This document shows positions 38,994 through 53,114 of a DNA stretch of 64,000 bases, piece after piece. The DNA lies in assembly GCF_905475345.1 (NCBI RefSeq), contig NC_066587.1:1083070-1147069 (forward strand). Reading direction: 5' to 3'. The notes below the pieces were generated by a model. That model was not told where the DNA came from and made no database searches. It worked only from the letters and a program-made list of their open reading frames with translations. Positions within the stretch are counted from its first letter, which is position 1. Every line of letters starts with the position of its first letter. The stretch is from Vespula vulgaris. Taxonomy: Eukaryota; Arthropoda; Insecta; Hymenoptera; Vespidae. The translations under genes and the position numbers were made by a program.

Positions 38994-39651
38994 CTCGACT
39001 CGATTCGATTTGTATTCGATTCAATTCAATTAATTAATTAATCACATTCATTCATTCGTTAATGGCTAATTCATTATGTAATAGTTAATATCTAACGATA
39101 GGTACGACAAACAATTAATGATAGTACGGCCACGAAAGGTTTTTCCTCTTATCGGAAATGAATGATTGCAATATTTGACTTTCGTTGAATTTTAATCGGA
39201 CAATTTTTCTCTAAGAGTTTCTACTCTTTAAGTTTCCTTTACGTCTGCCTTTCTCTCTCTCTCTCTCCCTTTCTTTCTTTCTTTCTTTCTCTCCCTTTTT
39301 CTTTCTATCTATCTCTATTTCTCTTTTGTTCATTTTTTCAACGTTACTATTAAAGAAAGATCGAGAGGAATCGATCATCGTTTACGATAAAGTTTCTTTA
39401 TTTTATTTGCACGTTCGTCTATGTGTGTGTGTCATGGGTATATATACCTAGATCCTTTTATCTAATCTATCAATTTATTATCATCTTTTACTTTTTTTCC
39501 TTCTTTTCCTTCTTTCTCTATTTCCTTTTTTGGCAACTTATCGTTTTTGTTTATTTCAACGATTATTATTATAAATACGATACACCTTGAGAGAATGTTA
39601 CATATTTTTTGTTTGGTTGATCAAGGATTTGATTTGATATTTTTTTTTCTT

Positions 39652-39689
<38 letters not shown>

Positions 39690-39894
39690 TCTTTCCTTTC
39701 TTCTTCTTCTTTTCTTCTTTTTTTTTCTCCATTTATCGATCCTTATATATCTTCATATATTTACTTTTATATGGCGTTTTAGAAAGACCCATGGCAACTT
39801 TATCGTCGAGTTTTACTACTGTTGTTTCTTCGTGTGACATCTCTTTCTCTCTCAGTGTATATATGTATATTATCAGATCCTTATATACACACAC

Positions 39895-39898
<4 letters not shown>

Positions 39899-39935
<37 letters not shown>
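39899..39935. repeat. (AT)n microsatellite
   Basis: About 37 bp of AT. Confidence 0.85.
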
Positions 39936-39940
<5 letters not shown>

Positions 39941-40974
39941 TTAGGCGTATAATTTTAGGCGTATAATTGGCAAAAATTGTTGAAGTATTATCTTTGAAAT
40001 ATGCAGAAGAGATTGCGAAAGGACGAAACGATTTTATCGAAACGATGATCTATTTTTTTTCTCTCTCTGTCTCTCTTTCTCTTTCTCTTTTTCTTTCTTT
40101 CTTTCTTTCTTTCTTTCTTAATTGATTCTAATTTTTGCCTACAGTTCAAATCGTTGGTCGTACGAAAGACAACGTATAGATTTCGCGTTTCATTTTTGCG
40201 AATACGAGGTCTATAAATTCGAGGTACACATTATGTTTTTCCGCTAGACGATATCTAAGAGAATGAAATTTTCGCGGCATACGTGGAGGCCGAAAGCATG
40301 GAATTATATAGCCGAGAGAAATATAGTTTTATAGTGAATCTTCAAATCGGTTTTTACCGAAGAATATTATTATTAGAAAATGAAAGAATGAAAAGACAGA
40401 AAATGAAAGTATAAAAAACGAAAAAAAAAAAACAAAGAAGAATGAAAAAGAAAAACAACGATACAGGACGAGTGAAAAATTTCTAAGCGAGTCGAAAGTA
40501 TTTAGGTGATATCAAAAATCGATTACTCTTTTTCGAGATCCTCCTTTAGTGGTTGTAATTTTTTAATCTGAAAATTTACGAGCTGACTGGGCTTCCTGTT
40601 TTACGGTGTGATCTAAAAAAATAAAAAAAAAAAAAGAAGAAAAGAAAGAAAAAAAAAAAAAATAAGAAATAAAGAAGAAAGAGAGAAAAGAAAATTAGTT
40701 CAAATAAATAATGATCCTCGAAAGACAGTAACCGGTTTTTAAAATCATTCTCAAACATTAAAACATCAAATTGTTTTGACTCGCCCTGTGTACTAAATCC
40801 TTTGAATATTTTTCAACGTTCTCTTTCTTTTGAAAGTTTTCTTTTTTCTTTTTCTCGGAATTCTCGATTTGAACAAATTGAATTTTATCCTTATTAACTC
40901 CGGGCTTTTCCACGATGCTGTTAAATAGACGAGGAGGCTAAAACGTTAAACATTTTTTCTGCGTTTTCTTCTCG

Positions 40975-41014
<40 letters not shown>

Positions 41015-41106
41015 TTCTTTCTTTCTTTCTTCCATTTTTCTGCTTCTTTTTCCGTTCTTTTCTTTTTTAATTATTATTATTATAATTATAATTATAATTA
41101 TAATTA

Positions 41107-41110
<4 letters not shown>

Positions 41111-41174
<64 letters not shown>

Positions 41175-41227
41175 TGTTCGTTCGTTCGTTCTTTCGTTCG
41201 TTCGTTCGTTCGTTCGTTTGTTCGTTT

Positions 41228-41262
<35 letters not shown>

Positions 41263-41265
41263 TTT
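41111..41265. repeat. Compound (TTA)n-(TTCG)n-(TTTA)n array
   Basis: Three different simple repeats are joined directly: TTA to about 41174, TTCG to about 41225, then TTTA. Confidence 0.9.
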
Positions 41266-41916
41266 TTTTTTATTTTTCTTATAATTTTTTTTTTTTTTTT
41301 TTTGTTAATATCCCATTTAGAATAGACACCAAAGACATCGAGAGACTCGAAGAAAGGTTCGAAAAAGGAGATTAAAGTTTCCGTTCACAGCTATTTTTTA
41401 GTTTCGAAAAAGTTTTGCCTACATTTAATGAGAAGAGAGCGTCCTATAAGTGGTAATTTTTTCATAAATTTTTCATTTTTCGATCTACTATCGTATTTTT
41501 ATTAATTCTTTTTTTTTTTTTTCCGCGTGTTTTTTTCCTCCTTGTTAAATCTATATTCACGTATGCTTTATCGTTTCTTCGTTCTTTCTTTTTGTTTTTC
41601 TTTCTCTCTTTCTTTCCTTCTTCCTTTCTTTCTTTCATTATTCTCTTCTTTCTCTTCTTTTCTCTCTTTTATCTCCTGCAACTTTTCAGTTTAAATCTAC
41701 ATAGCAGAGAGTCGTTCTGTGACGGACGAGAACGACGGACACCGATAGGATTTTTAAAGGAGCAAACTATGCTGTGTTCTTTGTTTTCTTCATATTCGTT
41801 TTTATTTCTTTTTAAACGTTTTTCTTTTTTTTTTTTATTAACCCCCCTCCCCTACCCACCCTTCATTTTTGCACGGAACGCGTGAACTCGAAACATTCCT
41901 GGGCGTCGTCGTCATC

Positions 41917-41984
<68 letters not shown>

Positions 41985-42375
41985 AATATTAATTATTATT
42001 ATTATTATTATTAATTATCATTAATTATTAATTATTAATAATATTATTATCGTCAATGTGTTATTACTCTATCATTCCTTCCTCCTTGCTTAAATTCGCA
42101 CGAACGTCGATCGCGAATTCGTAAAAAGGGGGACGCGAATTTTTTTTTTTTTTCATTGACTGAAATCTTGACACAAGTGACACAATTTATTTAATAATCG
42201 AGTTCGAATAATTGCGCCTTTTTTTCTTTCTTTTTTTTTCTTCTTCTCTTTCCTTTCCTTTTTTGTTTCTCCACGTTCCTTTATGCGAAGCGTATAATCG
42301 CGCGGTGAATGAAAATACGTATTTGACACTTAAAGATTAAAAATTATTATACTTTTTTATATTCCTCGTTATCTC

Positions 42376-42406
<31 letters not shown>

Positions 42407-43035
42407 CTCTCTATCTATCTATCTCTTCACGTTACCATTAACCCTTTTCACTTTCATCAACCCTTTTCATATCGCTTTGCTAAGTGTTTACCAATTTATT
42501 TGTACCGTAGTGCGTGTGTAGTTCGTTATTATTGTTTATATTTTGTTTTACTTATTTCTTTTTCCTTTTTTGTGTTGTTAATTTTTCTTCCAAACCAATG
42601 CTCGCGAATCGTAGAATTGATCATAGAATGAATCGATTAATCGAAAGAGAAATTTTTAAGTATTTATGATATATAATAGAATTGATACGAGGCAGTTGAA
42701 CGAACGCAACGTGGCTTCGTTGTTGCGGCCGTTTTGTGCAAAATATAAATATATATATAAATATATATATATATAAATATATATATAAATATACATATAT
42801 ATATATGTATGTACGTGTGTGTGTGTGAGTGTGTATATACATACATGTTTGAATGTATGTGCATTTGTGTGTAAATATGTATGTGTATGTGTATGTGTAT
42901 ATATATATATGTATATTTATTTATTTATAATTATAATTATAATTAGAAATATAGCGACGATTCTTACGTGCGAAGTACGCAATATACGAAGGAATTTTTT
43001 TTTATATCAATTTTATCTCGTTACTCGTATTTGGC

Positions 43036-43083
<48 letters not shown>

Positions 43084-43243
43084 CTCTCTCTTTCTTTCTA
43101 GCTTTCAATCAAACATTAACGATCCGAGTAGCTACCTCACACAATTTCCTATCTAATTACGCTTAGTCAGCTTTTGTGCGAGCGAATTTAAGATCGTAAA
43201 TTTTTCTAAGTCGATAAATATATCGTTTAATCAATAAAATTCT

Positions 43244-43281
<38 letters not shown>

Positions 43282-43479
43282 CTCTTTCCTTTTCTAGTTT
43301 TCTTTATTCGATACGATTAGAAACGCGCTCACGAAAAAGCGGACTTAGCACTTATCTCATATTCTTGGAACATAGATAAACCAGTTAAAAACATTGTATA
43401 TGTTCCTATCTACCTATACACAATATATATTTATATATATATATATATAAATATGTAAATATATATATCTATACATACA

Positions 43480-43525
<46 letters not shown>

Positions 43526-43910
43526 CAGATATAATGTTTGTATATCATAACCATATTAATATAGTAATAATTAATTACATATATATATATATTTATATTT
43601 ATATTTATATTTATACGATTAGAGTAAATAATTATTAGTTAATCCTTATTCATATATCACATCTGATCGTTCAGTCAGTATAGGAAGACCCTCGCCTCGC
43701 CAAAAACCTACCGCAAACTCGCTCAGTACTGTCTTTCCATTATTTCATCCCTTTTTTTTTGGGAATAGCGCATATTTCTTTCTTTTTCTATAATTGTTTC
43801 TCTCTCTCTCTCTCTCTTTCTCTCTTTCTTTCTCTTTTTCTTTCAATATTATCCTCTCTTTGTTTTCAAGTTTTTGCGCGCGAATTATCTCCCTCTGTCT
43901 TATTCTTTTT

Positions 43911-43953
<43 letters not shown>

Positions 43954-43966
43954 GCATTTTGGACTA

Positions 43967-44011
<45 letters not shown>

Positions 44012-44141
44012 ACTGTATCTCTAATATCTAAACAGACATTTAATTTTTGGTAAAAACCTGAAATCGCCATCAAATATCAATATAATACACTTATCATATA
44101 CTTATAGTATAAATATAGGAACATTCATTAAATATATATTT

Positions 44142-44173
<32 letters not shown>

Positions 44174-44497
44174 ATATTATCGTCATATATATATATGTAT
44201 ACATATTTATCGTAATATATATATATATATATATATATATTACTTGGTGTTGTATAGATAACTATAATTTTTTTTAAACGCGTGACCTTTTTTAAAATGT
44301 CCAATTCGGGATTCCATGATGTCCGGCCACCGAAATCGTTGCTTTTATCTTAATATCTTTGTGATGGATTTTTCAGATCATTTTGTTAAGTATTTTATAT
44401 TCATTACCTTTCGTCACTTTCACTATTGTTCTCCCCCGTGCGAACGTTTTTTTGAAAAATGAAAAAAATGCGATCTTTTTCCTTTTTCTTTTGCTTG

Positions 44498-44500
<3 letters not shown>

Positions 44501-44556
<56 letters not shown>
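44501..44556. repeat. (CT)n microsatellite
   Basis: 56 bp of pure CT. Confidence 0.95.
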
Positions 44557-44561
<5 letters not shown>

Positions 44562-44633
44562 TTTTTTCTTTTCTTTTTTTTCTATTTCCCTAATATCTTC
44601 GGCGAATATACATACATACATACATACACATAC

Positions 44634-44673
<40 letters not shown>

Positions 44674-44957
44674 CTAAGCGAGATCTCGGATATAGAAATG
44701 GATTTTTATATCGATTCTTTCTTTCACGTTGGACAAATAAAAGAAAAGAGAAAGAAAAAAGAAAAAGAAAAAAAAGAAATTCTTTATCGCTTTATGTATG
44801 TAGGTACGTAACTGTGTAATATATTTCGGAATTCTCGAGTCAAGCGTTAGCGATCGTTCTGTGCAGATAGAACGTGTTATCTTCGACACGCAGGCCATAA
44901 AGAGAGGACAGATGTGATCGGTCGTAAATATAATATAATATAATATAATATGATATA

Positions 44958-45007
<50 letters not shown>

Positions 45008-45606
45008 GTAAATCTAAATTTTATATTATCGTCGTAAATATCGTATGTGTACTAGTGTATGTATTCTATATATATATAATATATATAATATATATAATAT
45101 ATATATATATAGAGAGAGATATACATATAAATATAAACGTGAGCGCAAGTGTAGGTGTTTTTAAATATATATGTATGTGTGTATGCGCCCGTACGAGTCG
45201 AAATACGTATCCCATATTCGATACGTACGTATGTATGTATGTATGATTGTATATGTACGTATGTATGTACGTCAGCATAAAAGATTTGTACAGCCGGTAC
45301 ACATATTTAGGTAAATGACGAAAAAATATCGCTCGCATAGATACGTAGGTATATTTCATAGATATTTTCTTTCTTTATCGGAATAATCTATTTAAAGATA
45401 TTTAGCAAGAAATTCGCAGAAATAATTGCAAATGTACGCTTGACTTTGAGAAGTAATTTAATGATTCTTGCTAGAGAAAAATTGCAAAATACTTTGGGTA
45501 AGTAAGACAGAGGAAAAGAGAAAGAGAGAAAGAGAGAATGAGACAGAAAGAGAGAGAAAGAGAGAGGAAGAGAAATGTTTAAAGGGAAGTTACTCTTGGT
45601 AGGTTG

Positions 45607-45609
<3 letters not shown>

Positions 45610-45678
<69 letters not shown>
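45610..45678. repeat. (CT)n microsatellite
   Basis: 69 bp of pure CT. Confidence 0.95.
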
Positions 45679-45681
<3 letters not shown>

Positions 45682-45946
45682 CTTTGTAAAAAGATTTAGT
45701 TAAGGTACCTAATCTCCAGGTAGGTATATACCTTTATACACGTATTATAATGCATGCACGCTTTCCGACCACGAAAATAATCGAAATCGCGCGTTGGTCA
45801 CAATCGCCTTGAATATATTATGCGCCGTGCACATTTGGGAGGTACGTTTACCGACTGCGATTTGAAAGACGACCGGGTGTCACGCGAGCTAACGTGACGC
45901 GAAGTCATACGCCGCGTCACCATTAATTGATTCTCGGAATCCGTTG

Positions 45947-45990
<44 letters not shown>

Positions 45991-46113
45991 GAGAAAAAGG
46001 GAGAGAGAAAAAGAGAGAGAGAGAGAGAGAAAGAGAGTTCGGAACGAACTTAAAACTAGGACCGTCGCGATTCGAATGACACGATACCCTCCAATCGATC
46101 CTACTTTTATCGA

Positions 46114-46157
<44 letters not shown>

Positions 46158-46463
46158 TTTCTTTTATATGTATATCTCGAAGAAGCACGACGGCCCAACG
46201 TGAAATGAACGCCGACACGAAGAGAAACCCGTGTTTCCTTCACGTTTCTTCCCCCAACGGACAACTTTTACATACATATCTACATATATTGTATGTATGT
46301 ATGTATCTATGTATGTATGTATGTACGTATGTACCTTTATCCCGGTCGAACACCTTGAGAAAGGATAATATATATGGTTGTGACCCATACAGGTCAACGG
46401 AGAGAGATATTACACGAATATAAAACTTTATAGATATATTAGAAGAATTATATCACAATATCT

Positions 46464-46535
46464 TATGCTGCTGCAGGCCCTCCCACCATTCGTATCCCTG
46501 AATTAATGGGCTACAATGAGAGGGCTGTTTTCATG
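46464..46535 (+). ncRNA. Candidate precursor-microRNA-like hairpin
   Basis: The 72-nt segment folds on paper into one imperfect hairpin. Paired blocks run TATG (46464-46467) with CATG (46532-46535); GCCCTC (46477-46482) with GAGGGC (46520-46525); CATT (46487-46490) with AATG (46515-46518); and GTATCCC (46492-46498) with GGGCTAC (46508-46514, one mismatch). These enclose a 9-nt loop TGAATTAAT. It lies in an island of non-repetitive DNA within a repeat domain. Size and small internal loops suit a pre-miRNA, but I do not recognise a known insect miRNA in either arm. Confidence 0.35.
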
Positions 46536-46751
46536 TTGAAAATCAATGAAATTATACCTACTTAAAAGTCTGACTAGTCAACATCTAGTTAATTATCGGA
46601 TATTGCAAAATATCACATTGAACGGACGTTGAGGTAACTCTCTCTTCTTCTTTTTCTTTTTCTTCTTCATCTTGTTTTTCCTATTCTTCTTTTTCTTTTC
46701 CTTCATCTTCTTTCTTTAAGTCGTTTCGACGAATGTAACGACAACGTCGAC

Positions 46752-46836
<85 letters not shown>

Positions 46837-46837
46837 T
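46752..46837. repeat. (TTA)n microsatellite
   Basis: About 28 units with one interruption at 46801. Confidence 0.95.
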
Positions 46838-47295
46838 TGTTCATTTTAATAATCGAGTTCCTTTTTCAAATGATATCTATGTATATGAGATTATAAGAAT
46901 CTCTTCGAACTTTCTCTTCTAATTTCTTTTCTAGTTTCTTTATTCTTTTCTCTTTTAATCGTCCTTTTTACTTACTCGTTCTTTATCGACTCTTATCCCA
47001 TTTTCTTCTCTATTCTATTCTCTCTCTCTCGCTCCTTCTTTCCTCTAATTCCGTCTTTTCCTCTACGGTGCTACTTTACTCTCGTTAGATATCTATTATT
47101 TCCTTTTGTTTCTTCTTCATCTTTGTATTTTACTTTACTTTATTTTACTTTATTTTTATTTGTATCTTTATTTTTACCTTTAGTTTTATTTCTTTCTTCT
47201 ACCTCATCTTCTTATTATTCCCTTTTAAAAGATCTCTTTATAATAATATATCCGGTTTCCTCTACTTTCCTCTACTTCTTCTTTATTTTTTACTT

Positions 47296-47329
<34 letters not shown>

Positions 47330-48097
47330 TCTTTAAACAGAAAGCCAAGAAAGAATCATTCTCCTGAGTCTACGAGTACGAGTGCTTGCATTGTTGTATA
47401 AATAAGTTTTTCGATTGTCACGTAACGTATGTATGCAAGTATGTATGTATGTATGTAGGCATGTATCTAAACGACGCAATTAATTATCATATTATACGAT
47501 GTGAGGTACGAGGAACGAAATACTCTGTCCTTTGGTATGTATGCATGTAAATATGTATGTATGCATGTATGTATGCATATATGTATGTATGTATGTATGT
47601 ATACGTCGCACGTTATTATGCGTGTATGCCTAAGTAGAATAGCACTTTCATTCGTTTTCACTGGCACGGTCGACCTCTGGTCCATACTTGAGAGAACATC
47701 ATAATCTCTTTATTATTATTTGAGAAGAACACCCTCTTTCTCTCTCTCTCTCTCTCTCTCTTCATCTATCTTTCTTCATCTATCTCTATCTCTCTTTATC
47801 TCTCTCTCTCTCTTTTTCTCTTCATCTGTCTCTATTTCTCTTTATCTCTCTTTCTCTCTCTCTCTCTCTCTTTATCTATCTCTATCTCTTTTTTCTTTAT
47901 CTATCTCTCTTTATCTCTCTCTCTTTTTCTGTGTGTGTGATGCGCGAACACGCGCGCGCCTTTCTAAATATTATCGAACTGACATTGGCAACTCGGAATA
48001 ATTAATGATATTATTGTATAACGAGAGAGTATTAACGGGGTAGTTAATAAACATCGAATAAGAGACAAATTTCAATGAAAATTACAAACGATTATTA

Positions 48098-48162
48098 TCG
48101 TCGTCGTCATCGTCATCGTCATCGTCATCGTTATCGTCATCGTCATCGTCGTCATTGGCATC
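48098..48162. repeat. (GTCATC)n hexanucleotide repeat
   Basis: About ten units; the same motif recurs at 50188-50227. Confidence 0.9.
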
Positions 48163-48367
48163 ATTATTATTATTAATATTACTATTATTTTCATCATCAT
48201 TATTTTTACTATTTGTTTCACTACTACTATAAATCAATACGAATGATTTAGAGTTAACGAATCAACGAACAAATTAAATTAATAGCCGAGCTTGCCTTAT
48301 TCTTATCTCTAGATAAAAATCATTCGTTTTACTTTACTTTATTTTACTTTATTTTAGTTTATTTTAG

Positions 48368-48398
<31 letters not shown>

Positions 48399-49255
48399 CG
48401 TTTCCTTCTTTTTCTTCTTCGGTTTCCTACCTCTTCCTCTTTCTTTTCTTCTTCCGTATCGATATTTCCCCTTTCCCCTTCGCCCTTCCCTCTCTCTCAT
48501 ACCCCCTCCCTCCCCCCCCGTCTTTCTCTTCCATAAAATTTTATTATTATATATATGAAAATTTGTAAAAAGAAGGAAACGTTGTTAAGTTAGAAGGGAA
48601 ACTCGAGAGATTCATTCCGAAGGTGATCTCGCGTGGACACAGTAGAAACGGAACGGCATTGGTCAGACATGGAAGGAGTCATCTCAACGAACGAAACGGC
48701 CGGGCACCATGGAATTCTGTTTTTTTTTCTCTTTTTTTTTTTCGTTTCTCATTTCGTTCGTTCGTTTATTCGTTCGTTTATTCGTTCGTGTTTCTTTTTT
48801 CTTTATTTTCTTATTTTTCTTATATTTCCCCTGTCCCATACCCTTCCCACCCCAAAGTCCCTAAAATCCCCCCCAACCCTTAATTCCAACCCCCGATTCG
48901 AACCCCAACGCCCCCTTTTTTTTTAAGTTTAAACATCATTATATTTCGCTGTTAATTTATATATCGCAAAGTCGATCGTGCTTTGGCTTAGCGAGTTCGA
49001 TTATTACTTTTGTAGGATGCATCAAAATTGGCAATATACATATATATGTACGTATATTTGACGAGAGGCGGGAGGGAACGCGCGAAAGCAAAAAAAAATG
49101 GCGATAGGGGTGGTGGGAGGGTGGGGAGAGAGAGAGGGCAAGGAGAGACACGAAAGAGAAACGTTTCTTTTCTTCTTCTTTTTTTTCGTTCTCTTCTTTC
49201 TTTTTTCTTTTTCTTTTTTTCTCTCTCCCCGTTTTTTTCCTAATAATAAATTCGA

Positions 49256-49287
<32 letters not shown>

Positions 49288-49362
49288 TTTTTGCGCTAAA
49301 CCCCTCCCGCATCTCGTCACAAGGTGTGACTCGTTGACATTCGTTGGACACGTTTTTCTCTC

Positions 49363-49373
49363 CATCATCATCG

Positions 49374-49408
<35 letters not shown>

Positions 49409-49409
49409 G

Positions 49410-49458
<49 letters not shown>

Positions 49459-49471
49459 TATCATCATCATC
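49363..49471. repeat. (ATC)n microsatellite
   Basis: About 36 trinucleotide units with rare G or T substitutions, followed by an (ATCT)n array at about 49492-49590. Confidence 0.95.
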
Positions 49472-49998
49472 TTCTTTTTCTTTTTTTAGTTATCTATCTA
49501 TCTATTTATTTATCTGTCTATCTATCTATCTATCTATTTAACTATCTATCTATCTACCTATCTATCTATCTATCTATCAATCTATCTATCTCATTCGTCG
49601 CGACAGATGTTAGGACGTTTCAATCGACGACGAACAAATAGAAAGAGAGAGACATATTATCGACGTAGAATAATAAAATGACACGTTGAACGAGACGAGT
49701 TTAATATTACATATAATTAATTCTAAATTGGCTTTATATCGCGGATATTACCGAGCCAGTTTGGAGGGAAAAATGAAATCTTTCATCTTCGTTTCTTCTT
49801 CCTTTTCTTCCATCTCCTTCTCTTCTTCTACTTAGTTTCCTTTTCTCTCTCCTTATTCGCTTCGTTCGTCGAATATTCCAATTAATAATCGTATTATTTC
49901 GAAGCATTCTTATCTCTTTCTTTATATTCTTCTTTTTCTATTTTCTTTTTTACTTTTTTTTTTCTTCTTCTCCTTCTTTTGGCACAGACGACAAATTT

Positions 49999-50054
<56 letters not shown>

Positions 50055-50188
50055 TAACGTGATTCTAAAGATGATTACAGCTCGGTATTTAGCGATCGTT
50101 TTTACTTATTTAGATAGCACCTTCGTTATTCGACTTCGTTTTGGAAATGCGCGGAGACACCGAGTTAGCGAGTACATTATTAACATCA

Positions 50189-50226
<38 letters not shown>

Positions 50227-50607
50227 GTTTATTAAATATTGTTGTTGTTGTTAATTTTGTTGTTTTTATCATTATCATTACCATTATCATTATGGTTATC
50301 ATTATCATTATCATTATCATTATTAATATTAATATTAATATTATTATTATTATTACTTATTATTATTATTACAATAATTAATATTAAATATTTAACTAGA
50401 ATCTATGGGAGTAACTGTCTTTGTCGGGAGGCCCGTTTTCGTAAGGACTCTCGAAAATATCAATTAGCGAGAGATAATATTCGTTCATAATCCTTATTAT
50501 CATCATCGTCATAATCATCATCATCATCATCGTCGTTATCATCGATCGTCATCGATCATCATCATCATCATCATCGTCGGCGTTATCATCATCGTCGTCG
50601 TTGATCG

Positions 50608-50644
<37 letters not shown>

Positions 50645-52335
50645 TATTATTATTATTATTGCCATCGTTTCAAGGAGAGATCGTTGTCGCAAAAAAGAGA
50701 GAGAAAGAGAGAGAAAGAAAGAGAGAGAGAGAGAGCAATACGATTTCGTTTGCTTTACTTTTTTCTTTTTCTTTGTTTTTGTTTTTTTTTTATTTATTTT
50801 TCTTTCTTCTCTCGTTTACTTTTATTTATTTGTTCGCTCGCTTGCTTGTTTATTTGTTTATTTAATTGTTTGTTTATTTGTTTGTTCGTTCGTTCGTTCC
50901 TTTGTTTACTTTATCATTGCGTGTAATTAATACGAGATAAGTTATCCTTACGAAAACGGACCGGTACCCTTGAGAATGAGCCGGCACTCTCTTCATTGGT
51001 GTATCGTACGCGATAACGCGCGTCTGTGTCTCTGTATATGTGTGTATATTTATGTGTATATCTGTTTTTCATCTGCATTTTTCATTATCATCTTCGTCTT
51101 AATCTTCTTCTTCTTCTTCTTCTTCTTCTTCTTCTACTTCTTTTATTTCTATTCTCTTCATCCTCGTTCGAATAATAACGCATAATGTGTGTACGAACAA
51201 AAATGGAGAAAAAACCAAGTTTGAAGGATCTATTAAAATTATAGTAGATCGTTGGAAGAATCGAGTAGTTGAATACGAACGATCAATCTAAATTCTTTTT
51301 TCATTGTTTTCTTCATCTTCTTTTTATTTTTTTGTTATCTTCTTCCTTCTCTCCTTCTTCTTCTTCTTCTTCCTTTTTTTTTTCTTTTATCCTCTTCTTC
51401 TTCTCCTTCTTCTTCTTTATTGCTATACGCATTTAAAGGATTCGCAGAGTAAGGAGTTTTTGTAAAGGGAGGATGGGTTAGGTAAAAGGGATATTCTCGA
51501 AGGCACCGGCAACGCGCTTCCTCGGAAGAAGATATTATCAAGTTTCGTTTTCCCGTTCGTAAATACGTCAACTACTAATACACGTCGTGATATTTATTAC
51601 AAGTCGATGTCAGACGAGTCTGTTCGTTGTTGTTATTGTTGTTGTTCTTTTTTCTCTTTTTCTTTTTCTCCTTCTTCTTCTTTTTCCACCTCCTCCTCTT
51701 CTTCTTTTTCCTCTTCTTTTCTTTCTTCTTTCCTTCTTTTTTCTAATGATCGTCGAGTGAGTAAAAAATAAGAACAAAAAAAAAAAAAGAAACGAGCGAC
51801 GTAAGATGACGAGGCACTTTCCTCGATCAGAGGAAAGTTTTTCTTTTGTTTTGTTTTGTTTTGTTTGTTTGTTTGTTTGTTTGTTTCTTTTTGTTTGTTT
51901 CAGGGGCGGGGATTTTTTCTTTTCTTTCTTTTTTGGCACCTTTTTCCATCTTTTGTACGATATATCAGGAAAGAAAAAGAAAATTAAAAAAATAATGAAG
52001 GAAAAGAAATAATAAAGATTAGAGTCATTAACCTCTTCATGGACGCCATTTTCTCGAGGTGACAACGAAAAATCATTTATCTTATTAATTATTTTTTTCG
52101 TCGATAAAACATTACCAGCGATATTGAGGATACTTTAATTTCTTCTTTCCTTTTTCTTTCTTTTTTTCAACAATGAAAATAATTCACATATTAAATCAGA
52201 ATGAACGTGAATTACACGTATGCACATGTAAATATCCTTGAAGAGGTTAACGAGTGCGAAGAGATGACAAAAAAAAAATTAATCAGAGGCAAAGCGATCG
52301 AGCGATTTGTTCGAGGTTTCATAGATCTCGCCTAA

Positions 52336-52336
<1 letters not shown>

Positions 52337-52395
<59 letters not shown>
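52337..52395. repeat. (AT)n microsatellite
   Basis: About 59 bp of AT. Confidence 0.95.
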
Positions 52396-52398
<3 letters not shown>

Positions 52399-52515
52399 AG
52401 ACGAGATTAATTGTTATAATATAAATGTTATAAATATATACATATATATATATATCACGCTTTCATGATAGATTTTCAAAACGAAGAAGACAAAAAATAA
52501 AAAAAGAGAAAACAA

Positions 52516-52558
52516 TAGCAACAACAACAACAACAACAACAATAACAACAACAACAAG
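52516..52558. repeat. (CAA)n microsatellite
   Basis: About fourteen CAA units with two A-for-C changes. Confidence 0.9.
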
Positions 52559-52873
52559 AAAGAATAAAAAGTAAAAGAAAAAGAAAAAGAAAAGGAAAAA
52601 GAAAAATAACATTAAAAGAGGATTGAGAACGTATCGCGACTATCGCTCGTTTGGGTCGTTGCATTCATTATTATTCTTTGGTATCGAATCCTTATCACAA
52701 GAAATAGTCTCACTTAGCTTATTGTAAAAATCAATCTCCCCTTTCCCTTCCCCTACCCTTCCTTGCTTGCTGCCTTCCTTCTTTGCATTCTTCTTTTTTT
52801 CTTTTTTTTAGCGTGTCTCCCATCTCATTTAATTGACGCGTCTCTCTTTTTATCGGTTAAACGATATATTCTT

Positions 52874-52879
52874 TTTATT
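52874..52879 (-). terminator. Candidate poly(A) signal for the zinc-finger gene
   Basis: AATAAA on the minus strand, about 236 nt past the zinc-finger stop codon. Confidence 0.3.
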
Positions 52880-53114
52880 TGCTTTTCTCGTTTGTCGCTC
52901 GATTAAAAGAACGTCTATCCAATTTCGTTTCCTTCTTCTTCTTCTTTTCTCTCGAACGAGTATATATATATATATATGTGTATACAGAAGACACGCTCGC
53001 GTGCGTAAAAAGGGAGAGGAGCGGGTGGTGGGGATAGGGTTGTAAGGATCAAGAAAAAATCCCTCTAGGAACTTAGGAGGGATCGATTCGATCGAAGAAG
53101 ATCGAGGGATGATT

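Larger units (their letters stand above)
34791..46440. other. Microsatellite-dominated non-coding region
   Basis: Nearly continuous simple repeats and pyrimidine-rich DNA on the + strand, with short unique islands (for example 35810-35950, 37975-38120, 40140-40380, 41690-41770, 44830-44930, 45740-45960). Open frames here encode poly-Leu/Ser/Phe or Arg/Glu runs that follow repeat units, so I list none as genes. Confidence 0.75.
46541..53114. other. Microsatellite-dominated non-coding region, 3' of the zinc-finger exon
   Basis: Simple repeats with polypyrimidine on the + strand and a few unique islands (about 48620-48715, 49590-49760). The right end probably includes the 3' UTR of the leftward zinc-finger gene. 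No coding frame is supported. Confidence 0.7.

Noticed and set aside
34791..53114. Many 60-160 codon open frames (poly-Leu, poly-Ser, poly-Phe, Arg-Glu repeats)
   Set aside because: They follow CT, GA, TTC, TTA or ATC microsatellites, which lack stop codons in several frames. There is no non-repetitive core.
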